From Nitrospirae bacterium JdFR-81 (lineage in GTDB: Bacteria > Nitrospirota > Thermodesulfovibrionia > UBA6902): a stretch of 50,878 nt of DNA. Positions 24,221 through 33,143 of this stretch are shown here, one piece after another. The stretch covers positions 1 to 50,878 of the forward strand of contig MTOQ01000055.1 in assembly GCA_002011735.1 (NCBI GenBank), in the 5' to 3' direction. The position numbers were made by a program, and so were the translations under genes. The notes under the pieces were generated by a model. The model saw only the letters and a program-made list of their open reading frames with translations, searched no databases and was not told where the DNA came from. The number at the start of each line of letters is the position of its first letter. Position 1 is the first letter of the stretch.

Positions 24221-25606
24221 TCACCTTGTCCTCTTAAACACCTTCCTTATCCTCTGATAAAGGTTTATACTGCCATAAAAGAGTCTCAATATCACACTCG
24301 TAAGGCTCTGGGGTCTTGGTTGTATGGTTATAGTCTCAAGTTCCTCCACCTCCTTGCCCCTCTCTATAATGATTGTCGGAGACTTTGTGATGTATATTAC
24401 CTGGCTTGGATAGATACTTCTATGACCTGTTATAAGGTAGCTGACTATACACGAGACAGCTGCATACGGTGCTATGTCCTTGCCAAAAAACTCTATTGCC
24501 ATTATGCTTGCTGATATGGGTGTATTTGCAGCACCTGCAAGGAGACTTACCATACCTATTGCTGCAAACATGGAGGTATTATAACCTATTATCTGACCAA
24601 AGAGGCTACCAGCCGTGACACCGATGAAGAAGACAGGTGTTACCATTCCACCGCTTCCGCCATAGGCAAGACTTACAGATGTGAATAGTATCTTCATCAG
24701 AAAGTCATATGGCGTTGCATTGCTACCCTGTAGTGTTGTCTGGATCTTCTCAAGCCCCAGACCAAGGTATGGACTGGCACCTAAAAAGGCAAGAACCACA
24801 AGGAATGAACCACCTATAAACCCCTTTGAGGGTTCCCATATCTGCCGTGCCTTGCTTATGGACTCCACCGTCCTCATGGTCTCTATAAGCAGGAGTGCGC
24901 AGAGCCCGAAGAAGACAGCCCCTATGAGTACCTTTATGAAGAGCCCTTCTGAGAAGAGAGGGACAAAATCTATGGGTGTATAAAAATATTCAACACCAAG
25001 ATAGGAGGAGATCCTGTAGCTCATTATGCCTGCAACAAAGGATGGGAATATGACATCGTAGAGTATGCTGCCTATGTAGAGGACCTCCACACCAAATATC
25101 GCACCCGCAATGGGGGTACCAAATACAGAGGCAAAGCCTGCACTGATCCCGCATATAACCAGCTTCTTCCTGTCTTCCTTTGAAAACCTCAATAGTCTTG
25201 CCAGTGTCGAAGATAGTCCCGCGCCTATCTGTGCTGCCGGACCTTCCTTCCCGACCGATCCACCAAAGGCTATGGTGATCACAGTGGCAATGAGTTTGAC
25301 AGGCACGGTCAGAGGATTGATCAGGCCATCGCGTCTGTGGATGGCCTCTATCACCTTTTCGGTACCATGTCCCTTTGCCTCTGGCGAAAGGTATCTCACA
25401 GAGAGTGCCGAGATGAAGAGGGCGAGAGGGAGCAGGAGATAATAGTATCTATACTGGGAGACAAAGAATATGCTCCAGTTCAATATCTTTATGAATACTG
25501 CTGTCGAGACCCCCACGATGACACCAACGGCAGTGGCAAGGACGAACCACTTGATCATGCTTATAAACAGGACCGACTCTTCTATAAGGAGTATCTTCCT
25601 CTTCAT
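24221..25606 (-). CDS. ClC-family anion channel/antiporter (no CBS domains)
   Basis: 461 residues, about ten hydrophobic helices in an inner-membrane ClC fold. GSVGKEGPAAQIG carries the gating glutamate (GxEGPxxQ). The loop that reads GSGIP in CLC-ec1 is AKGHGTEKVI here, so the Ser that touches the central anion is replaced by His; ion preference may differ. The C-terminal tail (about 50 residues) is basic and lacks CBS domains. Its start overlaps the stop of the upstream ClC gene by 4 bp, so the two membrane proteins are coupled and could even form a heterodimer. Whether it is a channel or H+ exchanger cannot be decided here. Confidence 0.85.
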   Translation of the reverse strand: MKRKILLIEESVLFISMIKWFVLATAVGVIVGVSTAVFIKILNWSIFFVSQYRYYYLLLPLALFISALSVRYLSPEAKGHGTEKVIEAIHRRDGLINPLTVPVKLIATVITIAFGGSVGKEGPAAQIGAGLSSTLARLLRFSKEDRKKLVICGISAGFASVFGTPIAGAIFGVEVLYIGSILYDVIFPSFVAGIMSYRISSYLGVEYFYTPIDFVPLFSEGLFIKVLIGAVFFGLCALLLIETMRTVESISKARQIWEPSKGFIGGSFLVVLAFLGASPYLGLGLEKIQTTLQGSNATPYDFLMKILFTSVSLAYGGSGGMVTPVFFIGVTAGSLFGQIIGYNTSMFAAIGMVSLLAGAANTPISASIMAIEFFGKDIAPYAAVSCIVSYLITGHRSIYPSQVIYITKSPTIIIERGKEVEELETITIQPRPQSLTSVILRLFYGSINLYQRIRKVFKRTR

Positions 25607-27357
25607 CCAACACTCCTTCTCAGGAGTTCCCTGTTATAGGCAGAGATCACGTCACCCCTCTTGAGCATACCAACGACTTCTCTCTCATTATATATATCCA
25701 CCACTGGTATCTCACCTATATCCTTTAAGGCAAACTTCTCTACAGCGGTCTTGAGGTTATCATTGGGGGTAAGGGTGATCACGTTTCTGGTCATCACATT
25801 CTTTACCCTCAGTATCTCCTTCAGGTCCTCCTCGAAGAGGACACTCCGTATGTCATGGAGTGATACAATGCCTGTTAGTAGCCCCTTATCATCCACGACA
25901 GGGAAGTAAAAGCTGTCTCCCTCTGTGACCTCCTTGAGGAGCTCATTTATTGGTGTGTCTTCCTTCACTGTTTTGAAGTGCTTTCTCATCACAGAACCCA
26001 CCCTTATGGTGCTGAGGATGCTTGCCTCCCGTCCCTCGTGTATCTCTATGCCTTTCTTTGATAACTCAACCGTGTCAATAGAGTCTCTGTAGAGGCGCCT
26101 TGCAGTGAGGGTGCCGATTATACTGGCAAACATTATGGGTATGATGATCCTGTAGTTACCTGTCATCTCAAACAGCAGGAACATCCCTGTCAGTGGTGCA
26201 TGGGTGGATGCAGAGAGGAAGGCGCCAACCCCTACTGTTGCATAGGCCCCTGGATTGGCAGTGATTGAAGGGAAGAGGGTATGGGATATGTAACCAAAGC
26301 TGCCACCAAGCATTGCGCCGATAAACAGGGCAGGGGCAAATACACCACCAGCCCCTCCTGATCCAAGTGTAACAGATGTGGCAAGGATCTTTAAGAAGAC
26401 AAGGAGGATGATTACGATAAAGATGATCCTGCCTTCAAGGGCCTGTTGTATAAACTCATAACCATCTCCCATGATCTGGGGGAAGGCTATCCCTATCATC
26501 CCTACTATAAATGCACCCAATACAGGTTTCAGCAGGGGATGGAGCTTCAGCCTCTCGAATTCATCCTTCACCCTGTAGAATACCCTTATATACAGGACTG
26601 CCACCGCTCCAACGATCACACCCAGTATCATATACAGTGGGATCTCATATGGGCTCAAGAGTTCGTATTCAGGCACCCTGAATATGGGGTTGCCACCATA
26701 GTAAATCCTGGAGACAATGGTGGCAATTCCTGAGGCAATGACTATCGCAGAGAATGAGGTCATCTCGTAATTTCCAAGAAGGACGATCTCTGTGGCAAAC
26801 ATTACACCTGCAATAGGGGCATTAAAGGTGGCCGCTATCCCGCCTGCAGAGCCTGCGGCAATAAGTAGTTTTATTCTGTTACGGGACACCTTCATTACCT
26901 GGCCTGTTAGAGAGCCTATTGCCCCGCCAATCTGGGCAATAGGGCCTTCAACACCTGCAGAACCACCTGTTCCTATGGTGAAGGCCGCACTGAGGATCTT
27001 TATAAATATTGACCTTGCCCTGAGCTTCCCCTCCCTTACATTGACCTCTTCCAGGAACCTTGGAAAGCCATACCCACTGACTTCCTCACGGAAGGCAAGG
27101 ATCAGGGGTATGAGGAGTAAGGCACCTGTTACAGGCAGGATGGGGGTAAACACCCTGGAGAGACCACCATCCATGATATGCAGGAGCCTTGAACCATTTA
27201 TGAATACCACCTCATGGACAAAACCCATGGTTGCACGGAAGAGCATGTTTCCAAAGCCACTCAGGAGCCCCACCACGATTGAGATTATGATGAGAGTGGT
27301 ATGTTCTCCGAGTCTGAGTCTGGCCAGTTTTGTGACATCTATATCCTTCAGACTCAT
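25603..27357 (-). CDS. ClC-family anion channel/antiporter with CBS pair
   Basis: 584 residues. Residues about 20-440 are the ClC membrane domain with GSAGVEGPIAQIGG (gating glutamate) and GSGGAGGVFAPALFIG. The usual GSGIP loop reads VSGYGFPRFL, so the anion-binding Ser is a Tyr. Residues about 455-580 are two CBS domains (SVMRKHFKTVKEDTPINELL and NVMTRNVITLTPNDNLKTAV), which in this family gate the channel by nucleotide or ionic strength. It overlaps both the OtsAB gene upstream and the second ClC gene downstream by 4 bp. Position in an osmolyte operon suggests a role in osmotic or charge balance; this is inference. Confidence 0.87.
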   Translation of the reverse strand: MSLKDIDVTKLARLRLGEHTTLIIISIVVGLLSGFGNMLFRATMGFVHEVVFINGSRLLHIMDGGLSRVFTPILPVTGALLLIPLILAFREEVSGYGFPRFLEEVNVREGKLRARSIFIKILSAAFTIGTGGSAGVEGPIAQIGGAIGSLTGQVMKVSRNRIKLLIAAGSAGGIAATFNAPIAGVMFATEIVLLGNYEMTSFSAIVIASGIATIVSRIYYGGNPIFRVPEYELLSPYEIPLYMILGVIVGAVAVLYIRVFYRVKDEFERLKLHPLLKPVLGAFIVGMIGIAFPQIMGDGYEFIQQALEGRIIFIVIILLVFLKILATSVTLGSGGAGGVFAPALFIGAMLGGSFGYISHTLFPSITANPGAYATVGVGAFLSASTHAPLTGMFLLFEMTGNYRIIIPIMFASIIGTLTARRLYRDSIDTVELSKKGIEIHEGREASILSTIRVGSVMRKHFKTVKEDTPINELLKEVTEGDSFYFPVVDDKGLLTGIVSLHDIRSVLFEEDLKEILRVKNVMTRNVITLTPNDNLKTAVEKFALKDIGEIPVVDIYNEREVVGMLKRGDVISAYNRELLRRSVG

Positions 27358-29579
27358 GTATCAAGATCCCCAAGCCAGACGAGAAACCTCTTCACCTCTT
27401 TCTGATTTCTGAGATAATAATCGGCCTCCTCACTCCTTCCAACGCTTATCCCGATACCCCTTCCACGCAATATCTTGAAGGCATCCTCATCAGTCACATC
27501 GTCACCGATATAGATAGGCATCCTGTCTTTTCCGAGGTTTTTAATGATCCATTTTACTGCATCGCCCTTGTTCCATATCCCATACGGTCTTATCTCAAAG
27601 ACCTTCTTGCCCGATGTTATCCTGAAGAGGTCCTTATACCTTTCAGCGGTTGACCAGAATATGTCGAACACCTTACCAAGATCACGGGACTGTACCTTTC
27701 TGTAATGGATGCTCGCCGTGATACCCTTCTCTTCAATAATCACCCCCCTGACAGAGGAGAGGGCCTCTCTCATCTCCCTGATGATCTGCTCAAGGATCCT
27801 TTTATTGTCGCCAAGCTCAGGGCTTACAACCAGTTTCTCTCCATCCCATATCTCAGCTCCGTGATTTCCAGCATATATTATGTCCGGCAGACCAACCCTC
27901 TCCTTTACATCATCCAGGCCCCTGCCACTTACAATCGCCACGGGCATCCTCTCCTTCAACATCCTGATGATTGAACGCATATCCTCTGAGAGCACCGCCT
28001 TTTCAGGGGTCCTTACGATTGGTGTGAGTGTGCCGTCGTAATCAAGGAAGAGGAACAGATTGTCCCTGGGGATCTTCTCAAGATATTTGAAGACATATCG
28101 ATATCTATAGGGCTTCATTGAATACAATATGGATATCTCTTCAAGGATGTCGGATATCCACTTATAGATATCCCTCTCCTTCACCTGCATCCTGAGGGTC
28201 TTCATCCTTGACCGCCTCTCTGCCCTGGACATGCTGAGGGCCTTTCTGATACACTCTGAGAACTCCTCAAGATCATATGGGTTGACGAGGATGGCTCCAT
28301 CAAGCTCCTCAGCAGCTCCAGCAAACTCGCTCAGAAGCAACACCCCTTTCATGTCCACCTGTGAGGCCACAAACTCCTTTGCGACCAGATTCATCCCATC
28401 ATATATAGAGCTTATAATGGCCACATCCGCCATCCTGTAGAAGGCAACCAGGTCTTCGTGTTCTGCTTTGGTGTCTCTGTATATAATGGGCATCCATGTG
28501 TCGGTTGAATACTTCTTGTTGATCTCCCTGATCAACTTCTCAAGGGTTGCCTTGTAGCTTATATAAGGTTCCTTTATCCTTGTGGGGACCGTTATCTGTA
28601 TGAATGTAAACCTGCCCCTATATTCAGGGTATCTATCAAAGAACAGGTCTATGGCCTGAAACCTCTTTATCAGGCCTTTTGTATACTCGAGCCTGTCAAC
28701 ACCTATCCCTATGTACTTATCATAGAGGTTATATCTGTCCTTTAACTGTTCGATGGTCTTTACTGTCCTTGGTGAGGAGGCGAGGGAGTCAAATTTTTTA
28801 TAATCGACACTTATCGGAAAGGCCTGGAGCTTTGTGATATGACCCTTATAGATTATGTTCGAGCGGGCCCTGTCGACCCTGGCATCCTCAAGGAGATTGC
28901 AGACGCAATCGATAAAATTATTCACGAATAAGGGTATCTGGAAGCCTATGAGGTCATTACTCAGGAGCGCCCTTATTATCTCCTCAGCCTGGGGGCAGAC
29001 CCTGAAGACACTGTAGTCAGGCCATGGTATGTGCCAGAAATGTGCGATTGTAAGCTCGGGGTTTATCCTCCTGAGCATCCTTGGCAGGAGACACAGGTGA
29101 TAATCATGGATCCAGACTATGGACCTCTTGTCTGCCTCTTCAAGGATGGCATTGGCGAATGCCTGATTAACCTTCTGATAATCATCCCAGTATTTCTTCC
29201 TGAAATACACCTTCTCCAGCGTTATGTGGCACAGTGGCCAGAGGACATGATTGGAGTATCCGTGATAGTAGTTGTCCACCTCCTCTGGAGTGAGCCATAC
29301 CCTCTTCAGGGTATAGCGTGGCCTGTTTGGTGGCACAGGCACACAGGACTTGTTATCAACGGTCTCCCTGTCTGCAGAACCACTTCCCCATGCAACCCAT
29401 TTCCCACCGATTGCATTCAGGACCTCATCCATTGCAGAGGTGAGACCACCGGCAGGCCTTGAGACCTTTATGAACTGTCCTATCTTCTTATGTATGTATG
29501 GTTCCCTGTTTGATACAATAATCAGGGACCTCTTTGGAAGCTTCTCTATAAATGAGACCTTCTCTGAGAGTTGACTCAT
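27354..29579 (-). CDS. otsAB: Fused trehalose-6-phosphate synthase/phosphatase (OtsA-OtsB)
   Basis: 741 residues. Residues about 15-490 are a GT20 synthase: RPAGGL loop, IHDYHLCLLP, WHIPWPDYSVFR, GVDRLEYTKGL and DGMNLVAKEF. Residues about 505-735 are a HAD phosphatase with FLDYDGTLTPI (nucleophile Asp), AGNHGAEIW and GDDVTDEDAF. The fused protein would turn NDP-glucose and glucose-6-phosphate into trehalose in the cytosol. A glucosylglycerol-phosphate synthase is the main alternative for the GT20 part, but the OtsB half favours trehalose. Four-base overlaps link it to TreT upstream and the CBS-ClC downstream. Confidence 0.88.
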   Translation of the reverse strand: MSQLSEKVSFIEKLPKRSLIIVSNREPYIHKKIGQFIKVSRPAGGLTSAMDEVLNAIGGKWVAWGSGSADRETVDNKSCVPVPPNRPRYTLKRVWLTPEEVDNYYHGYSNHVLWPLCHITLEKVYFRKKYWDDYQKVNQAFANAILEEADKRSIVWIHDYHLCLLPRMLRRINPELTIAHFWHIPWPDYSVFRVCPQAEEIIRALLSNDLIGFQIPLFVNNFIDCVCNLLEDARVDRARSNIIYKGHITKLQAFPISVDYKKFDSLASSPRTVKTIEQLKDRYNLYDKYIGIGVDRLEYTKGLIKRFQAIDLFFDRYPEYRGRFTFIQITVPTRIKEPYISYKATLEKLIREINKKYSTDTWMPIIYRDTKAEHEDLVAFYRMADVAIISSIYDGMNLVAKEFVASQVDMKGVLLLSEFAGAAEELDGAILVNPYDLEEFSECIRKALSMSRAERRSRMKTLRMQVKERDIYKWISDILEEISILYSMKPYRYRYVFKYLEKIPRDNLFLFLDYDGTLTPIVRTPEKAVLSEDMRSIIRMLKERMPVAIVSGRGLDDVKERVGLPDIIYAGNHGAEIWDGEKLVVSPELGDNKRILEQIIREMREALSSVRGVIIEEKGITASIHYRKVQSRDLGKVFDIFWSTAERYKDLFRITSGKKVFEIRPYGIWNKGDAVKWIIKNLGKDRMPIYIGDDVTDEDAFKILRGRGIGISVGRSEEADYYLRNQKEVKRFLVWLGDLDT

Positions 29580-30787
29580 AGCTCAATGGCCTTCTGTCCC
29601 TTGTTCTCAAGAAAATACCATACAGATAGATAATCCCTTATCTGCCTTGTTATAAGGAAGTTTCTCCTCACATACTCCTTTGCCTTCTGCCCTATCCTCT
29701 TTCTCATCCCTGGATTATTGAGGAGCTGTCTTATTCTGAAGGCAGCTCCATCGACAGAATAGACAAGAAAGCCAGTCACCCCATGGGTTATCTGATATGG
29801 TATCCCACCCACTGCGCCTCCAACAACAGGTTTCTCCTTCCACATAGCCTCTGATACAGTTAGGCCAAAGCCCTCCTTGAGGGACTTCTGGAGCACGATC
29901 GTTGCAGCCCTCTGGAGTGCGTTTATCTCCCTTGCAGCAGAGGGTGGCAATAAGAGTATGTGTATATCAGGGTCGTTCCCTGCATAGTCTCTTACCTCGT
30001 TCAGGACCCTGGTGCCCTCAGGGTCATCGGTTGCGAGGCTGCCTGCAAGGACAAGCCTGCAGTCATTGTATTTCTTGACCCTCCTGTAGGCATTGATCAC
30101 ACCGATCGGATCCTTAAAGACATCGAATCGTGACACCTGCAAGAGTATGGGTTTGTCCATTGGCACATTCAGCTTATCCATCGTCCTTTTAACCTCTTCC
30201 TCTGTCAGCTCTATGTTCTTATCACTCAGAGGGTCTATGGCAGGAGGGATTATGAATTCATCCACAGGCAGTGACTTGGAGAACTTTGAGACGGAGAATA
30301 TCACACAATCATAAGATCTTACATATCTTTCGAGTCTCTGCCATATATCAGGAAGCGGATTCGATACATCGATGTGGCACCTCCAGACATAGAAGCCCCT
30401 CTTTCTATACTCGATCAGGGGGATTGGCTGAGGGTCATGGATCAGGACAAAGTCGGCATCAAGGTCTATCTTTCGGGAGTTTGCCTCATTAACCGCATGA
30501 TGATGATCCCACATATCCTCTGTAATCATATCCATGTTGCCCTGTAGGGTATTGTGTATCTTTTTGGTTATATCAAAAAACCTATCATCTCCCTCTATCA
30601 CCTCCCACCTCGCATCAATATCAAGCCCCTTGAGCAGTGGTGTCATCCTCTGGAGGATCTCAGCAACACCACCACCTTTCCTGGTAGAGTTTATGTTAAG
30701 GATGCACCTGCCCCTCAGCTTCTCACAGAGTTTTTGGATTAACAGTATATCACCCTTTGGTGCTATGCCTTTATACTGCTGGATCAT
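29576..30787 (-). CDS. treT: TreT-like trehalose synthase (GT4)
   Basis: 403 residues, GT-B fold. The N-terminal half contains NINSTRKGGGVAEIL, IHDPQPIPLIEY and CHIDVSNP, all typical of trehalose glycosyltransferring synthase. The C-terminal half has KEGFGLTVSEAMW, the GT4 Ex7E motif. TreT makes trehalose in one step from NDP-glucose and glucose, and can run backwards. It overlaps OtsAB by 4 bp and lies 3 bp after the DUF5752-like gene. It gives the cell a second trehalose route in the same transcript. The call is good; the donor nucleotide is unknown. Confidence 0.85.
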   Translation of the reverse strand: MIQQYKGIAPKGDILLIQKLCEKLRGRCILNINSTRKGGGVAEILQRMTPLLKGLDIDARWEVIEGDDRFFDITKKIHNTLQGNMDMITEDMWDHHHAVNEANSRKIDLDADFVLIHDPQPIPLIEYRKRGFYVWRCHIDVSNPLPDIWQRLERYVRSYDCVIFSVSKFSKSLPVDEFIIPPAIDPLSDKNIELTEEEVKRTMDKLNVPMDKPILLQVSRFDVFKDPIGVINAYRRVKKYNDCRLVLAGSLATDDPEGTRVLNEVRDYAGNDPDIHILLLPPSAAREINALQRAATIVLQKSLKEGFGLTVSEAMWKEKPVVGGAVGGIPYQITHGVTGFLVYSVDGAAFRIRQLLNNPGMRKRIGQKAKEYVRRNFLITRQIRDYLSVWYFLENKGQKAIEL

Positions 30788-30790
30788 CCT

Positions 30791-31501
30791 TCAGGGCGCC
30801 TCCATCTCTATCCTCAGGTCTTCCTCAACAAACCCTGCAATCTGTTCCCTTATGCCATCCAGATTGTGCATAAATGGATCGATATTCCTTATCCTCTCTG
30901 CGAGATCCTTTCTCCTGAGTGACCCTTCGATCCACCTTGAGAAGTCGTCCACCCCACCGCCAAGCCGCATCCTTGCCTCATAGAAGTGGTAATATATGCT
31001 TTCGGCATCGACATTCTTTATGGCAACCAGAAATTCGGCAAGATTCTTTGCCTTTACGCCACAGGGAAACACAATAGTGAGCGCCTCCGAGAAATAGAAT
31101 TCATTACCTGCAAGCACAGGCCTTGGTTCAGGGAATGATTCCAGGAAGGTGTCTATGATCCTTAGGAGTTCTTTCCTCACATCCTCTATAGAATGGAACA
31201 TGTATGGATCGAGATTCGAGAGCTGTTCCGCAAGTGCCCTCTCTTCAAGAAAGTGGGCGGTCCATTGTGCGAAGTCATTTGTGTATTCGAGGATGTGGCC
31301 TTTTAAAAAATACTGATAGACATGGTGGAATATACACTCATCGCTGACCTCTGATATACCATTGCGGAGCTCCCTGATTGTAGATGCCTTCTTCCCTGTT
31401 GCCTTAAGGATGGCGATACACTGTTTGAATTCAAAGGGCCTTATCTGTTGAATGGGTGTCTCTTTGTCTGATGGTCTTCCCTTTGGACTATACCTTGCCA
31501 T
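30791..31501 (-). CDS. DUF5752-like protein with internal duplication
   Basis: 236 residues, cytosolic, no catalytic motif seen. Two similar halves are visible. The first, about 23-125, has F-EF--CIAILKATGKKAST, FHHVYQYFLKG, NDFAQWTAHFLEERALAEQL and NLDPYMF. The second, about 128-232, has FYFSEALTIVFPCGVKAKN, YYHFYEARMRLGG, DDFSRWIEGSLRRKDLAERI and NIDPFMH. The repeat unit is about 100 residues. It resembles proteins annotated as DUF5752, which I recall next to trehalose and other sugar synthases; that memory is moderate, not certain. Three bp to treT and 23 bp from the coiled-coil gene put it in the operon. It may be a regulator or scaffold for the GTs. Confidence 0.6.
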   Translation of the reverse strand: MARYSPKGRPSDKETPIQQIRPFEFKQCIAILKATGKKASTIRELRNGISEVSDECIFHHVYQYFLKGHILEYTNDFAQWTAHFLEERALAEQLSNLDPYMFHSIEDVRKELLRIIDTFLESFPEPRPVLAGNEFYFSEALTIVFPCGVKAKNLAEFLVAIKNVDAESIYYHFYEARMRLGGGVDDFSRWIEGSLRRKDLAERIRNIDPFMHNLDGIREQIAGFVEEDLRIEMEAP

Positions 31502-31524
31502 TTAGTCTGTTCACACCTATGGTC

Positions 31525-31848
31525 TCATCCCTTCCGTTTTGGTGCCTTTCTTTCAAGCCTTGTTATCTGGTTCTCCAGCCTCCTTATCCTTGAGATGATG
31601 GATGTGATCTTTCTGTTTGATAGAGGGTCCTTAGCCTTCTTTGTTACAAGGTCATAGAGCTGCCCACCGAGCCTCTCAAACTCATCCTTGACCTTCATAT
31701 GAAGGGTATGAATCTTGTATCTCCTCTTCCCCTCCTCCGTCAATAACTCGATCTTTTTTGATACCGTTGTTCCACCTTCTCTCAGGGCAGCGATACCCTC
31801 TTCGATACTCCTCTTAACATCCTTCTGGATCTTCTCCCAGAAAGTCAT
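31525..31848 (-). CDS. Small coiled-coil protein of the osmolyte operon
   Basis: 107 residues, almost all alpha-helical and highly charged (KIQKDVKRSIEEGIAALREG at the start, RIRRLENQITRLERK at the end). No signal peptide or membrane helix is visible. It looks like small phasin-like or stress-associated helical proteins often seen in such genomes, but I do not assign a family. It sits 22 bp after the GpgS gene and has an AAGGAGG Shine-Dalgarno. Being inside the osmolyte operon suggests a role in stress or as a scaffold; this is inference. Confidence 0.6.
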   Translation of the reverse strand: MTFWEKIQKDVKRSIEEGIAALREGGTTVSKKIELLTEEGKRRYKIHTLHMKVKDEFERLGGQLYDLVTKKAKDPLSNRKITSIISRIRRLENQITRLERKAPKRKG

Positions 31849-31869
31849 GATACCCTCCTTCTTATGGTT

Positions 31870-33078
31870 TTATTTATTGTCATCCTCAACGGCCCTCCTG
31901 ATCATATCGAGTATATCTGGCAGGGCAGATGTAACCCTGTCCCAGCTTGCGATCAAAGGAACCCCGAGGGGATCGGTCATGATGGTATCTGCGGCACTCT
32001 TTATGCCACTGGTGAATGCCTCAACGGCAAGGCTCTCCTCATGCCTGTCAAATTCAAGGCCATTTATTGCGGCATCATCCTCGTATCTCTTGAGCATATC
32101 CTGTGCTGTCCTCACATAGGTCGATATCAGTGTCTTGAAGAAACCCTCTGAGAACACAACCCCCTCTGATGCAAGGGTCCTGAAGAGGGACTTGCATATA
32201 TCTATACACATCTTCAGGAGGCCCTTTGACGGGTCATCCGCTGAGAGTATCTGGTGTTTGTGCTCGTAGTTGTCTGCAATATCCACCTGACAGACCCTCC
32301 TGACCGCACAATTCCTGTATACCTCTGCGAGTATGCCGATCTCGAGTCCCCAGTCACCAGGGATCTTATTGATCCTTGCAAGATCGACATCCATGGAGAA
32401 CTCACCTGCAAGCGGGTATCGGAAGCTATCAAGAAACTCAAGGAGCGGGAGATGGCCGAGTATCTTCTTGAGTGACCTGAGAAGGGGAGCAACAAAGAGC
32501 CTTGTAACCCTTCCATGCATCTTGTTGGTGACACGACTGTAGTATCCCTTACAGAATTCATAATCAAGGTTGGGGCTTGTGACAGGATAGCACAGCCTTG
32601 CAAGCATCTCACGACTGTAGGTCAGGATATCACAGTCATGCAGAGCTATCACCCTGATATCCTTTTGAGAGAGCACATAGCCGTATGCCATCCATGCCGA
32701 TAGGCCCTTCCCCGGTTCACCCAGTGGCAGGCCGGTTGACTTGATAATCTCATATATCTCGGTCAGCCTCTTCCCATTGTTCCAGATCAGCCTCGTCTTT
32801 TGTGGAAGGGTAGAGAAGAAGGTCTTTGCATGGCTGAATTCTTCCTCTGTGCACGGGCCAAGGGTAACGACGATCTCTCTTATGTATTTGGCACCCTTTA
32901 ATTCCTGGATTATCCCTTTAAGGGCATCTCCCTCAAGCTCTGAGTAAAGGGACGGCAATACGAGTGCTATGGGTCTTTCCTGGGAGTACCATGATAGTTC
33001 TGATTCAAGCTTCTCAAGATTTGGCCTCCCGAATTTGTGTAGTGTTGCTATAACCCCTGTCTGGTAAAAGTCGGTCAT
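31870..33078 (-). CDS. gpgS: GT81 glucosyl-3-phosphoglycerate synthase
   Basis: 402 residues from the ATG at 33078. A longer frame to 33150 would run into the divergent gene and lacks conserved sequence. It is a GT-A retaining transferase. GEPGKGLSAWMA matches the P-G-K-G loop of mycobacterial GpgS, HDCDI is the metal-binding DxD-type motif, then RVTRLFVAPLLRSL, AGEFSMD and WGLEIG follow the GT81 order. It would join NDP-glucose to 3-phosphoglycerate, giving glucosyl-3-phosphoglycerate, precursor of the osmolyte glucosylglycerate. Mannosyl transfer is possible. First gene of the minus osmolyte operon; a matching phosphatase lies at 35378 on the other strand. Confidence 0.82.
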   Translation of the reverse strand: MTDFYQTGVIATLHKFGRPNLEKLESELSWYSQERPIALVLPSLYSELEGDALKGIIQELKGAKYIREIVVTLGPCTEEEFSHAKTFFSTLPQKTRLIWNNGKRLTEIYEIIKSTGLPLGEPGKGLSAWMAYGYVLSQKDIRVIALHDCDILTYSREMLARLCYPVTSPNLDYEFCKGYYSRVTNKMHGRVTRLFVAPLLRSLKKILGHLPLLEFLDSFRYPLAGEFSMDVDLARINKIPGDWGLEIGILAEVYRNCAVRRVCQVDIADNYEHKHQILSADDPSKGLLKMCIDICKSLFRTLASEGVVFSEGFFKTLISTYVRTAQDMLKRYEDDAAINGLEFDRHEESLAVEAFTSGIKSAADTIMTDPLGVPLIASWDRVTSALPDILDMIRRAVEDDNK

Positions 33079-33143
33079 AACTATTATGATATTTTTATGA
33101 CAAGTATAACCGTTAAAGACCAAATGGTCAAGGGAACTTGGTG
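33079..33143. promoter_or_regulatory. Divergent promoter region, gpgS / glycerate kinase
   Basis: Plus strand: TATAAC at 33105-33110 would start a short leader that holds the AGGGA ribosome site at 33131-33135. Minus strand: TATCAT (plus 33086-33091) ends 7 nt before the gpgS ATG, with no Shine-Dalgarno. The palindrome GACCA-AA-TGGTC at 33118-33129 could be a shared operator. All by eye. Confidence 0.4.

Noticed and set aside
27354-29579. Glucosylglycerol-phosphate synthase
   Set aside because: The GT20 domain alone could fit, but fusion to an OtsB phosphatase and adjacency to TreT make trehalose-6-phosphate synthesis more likely.
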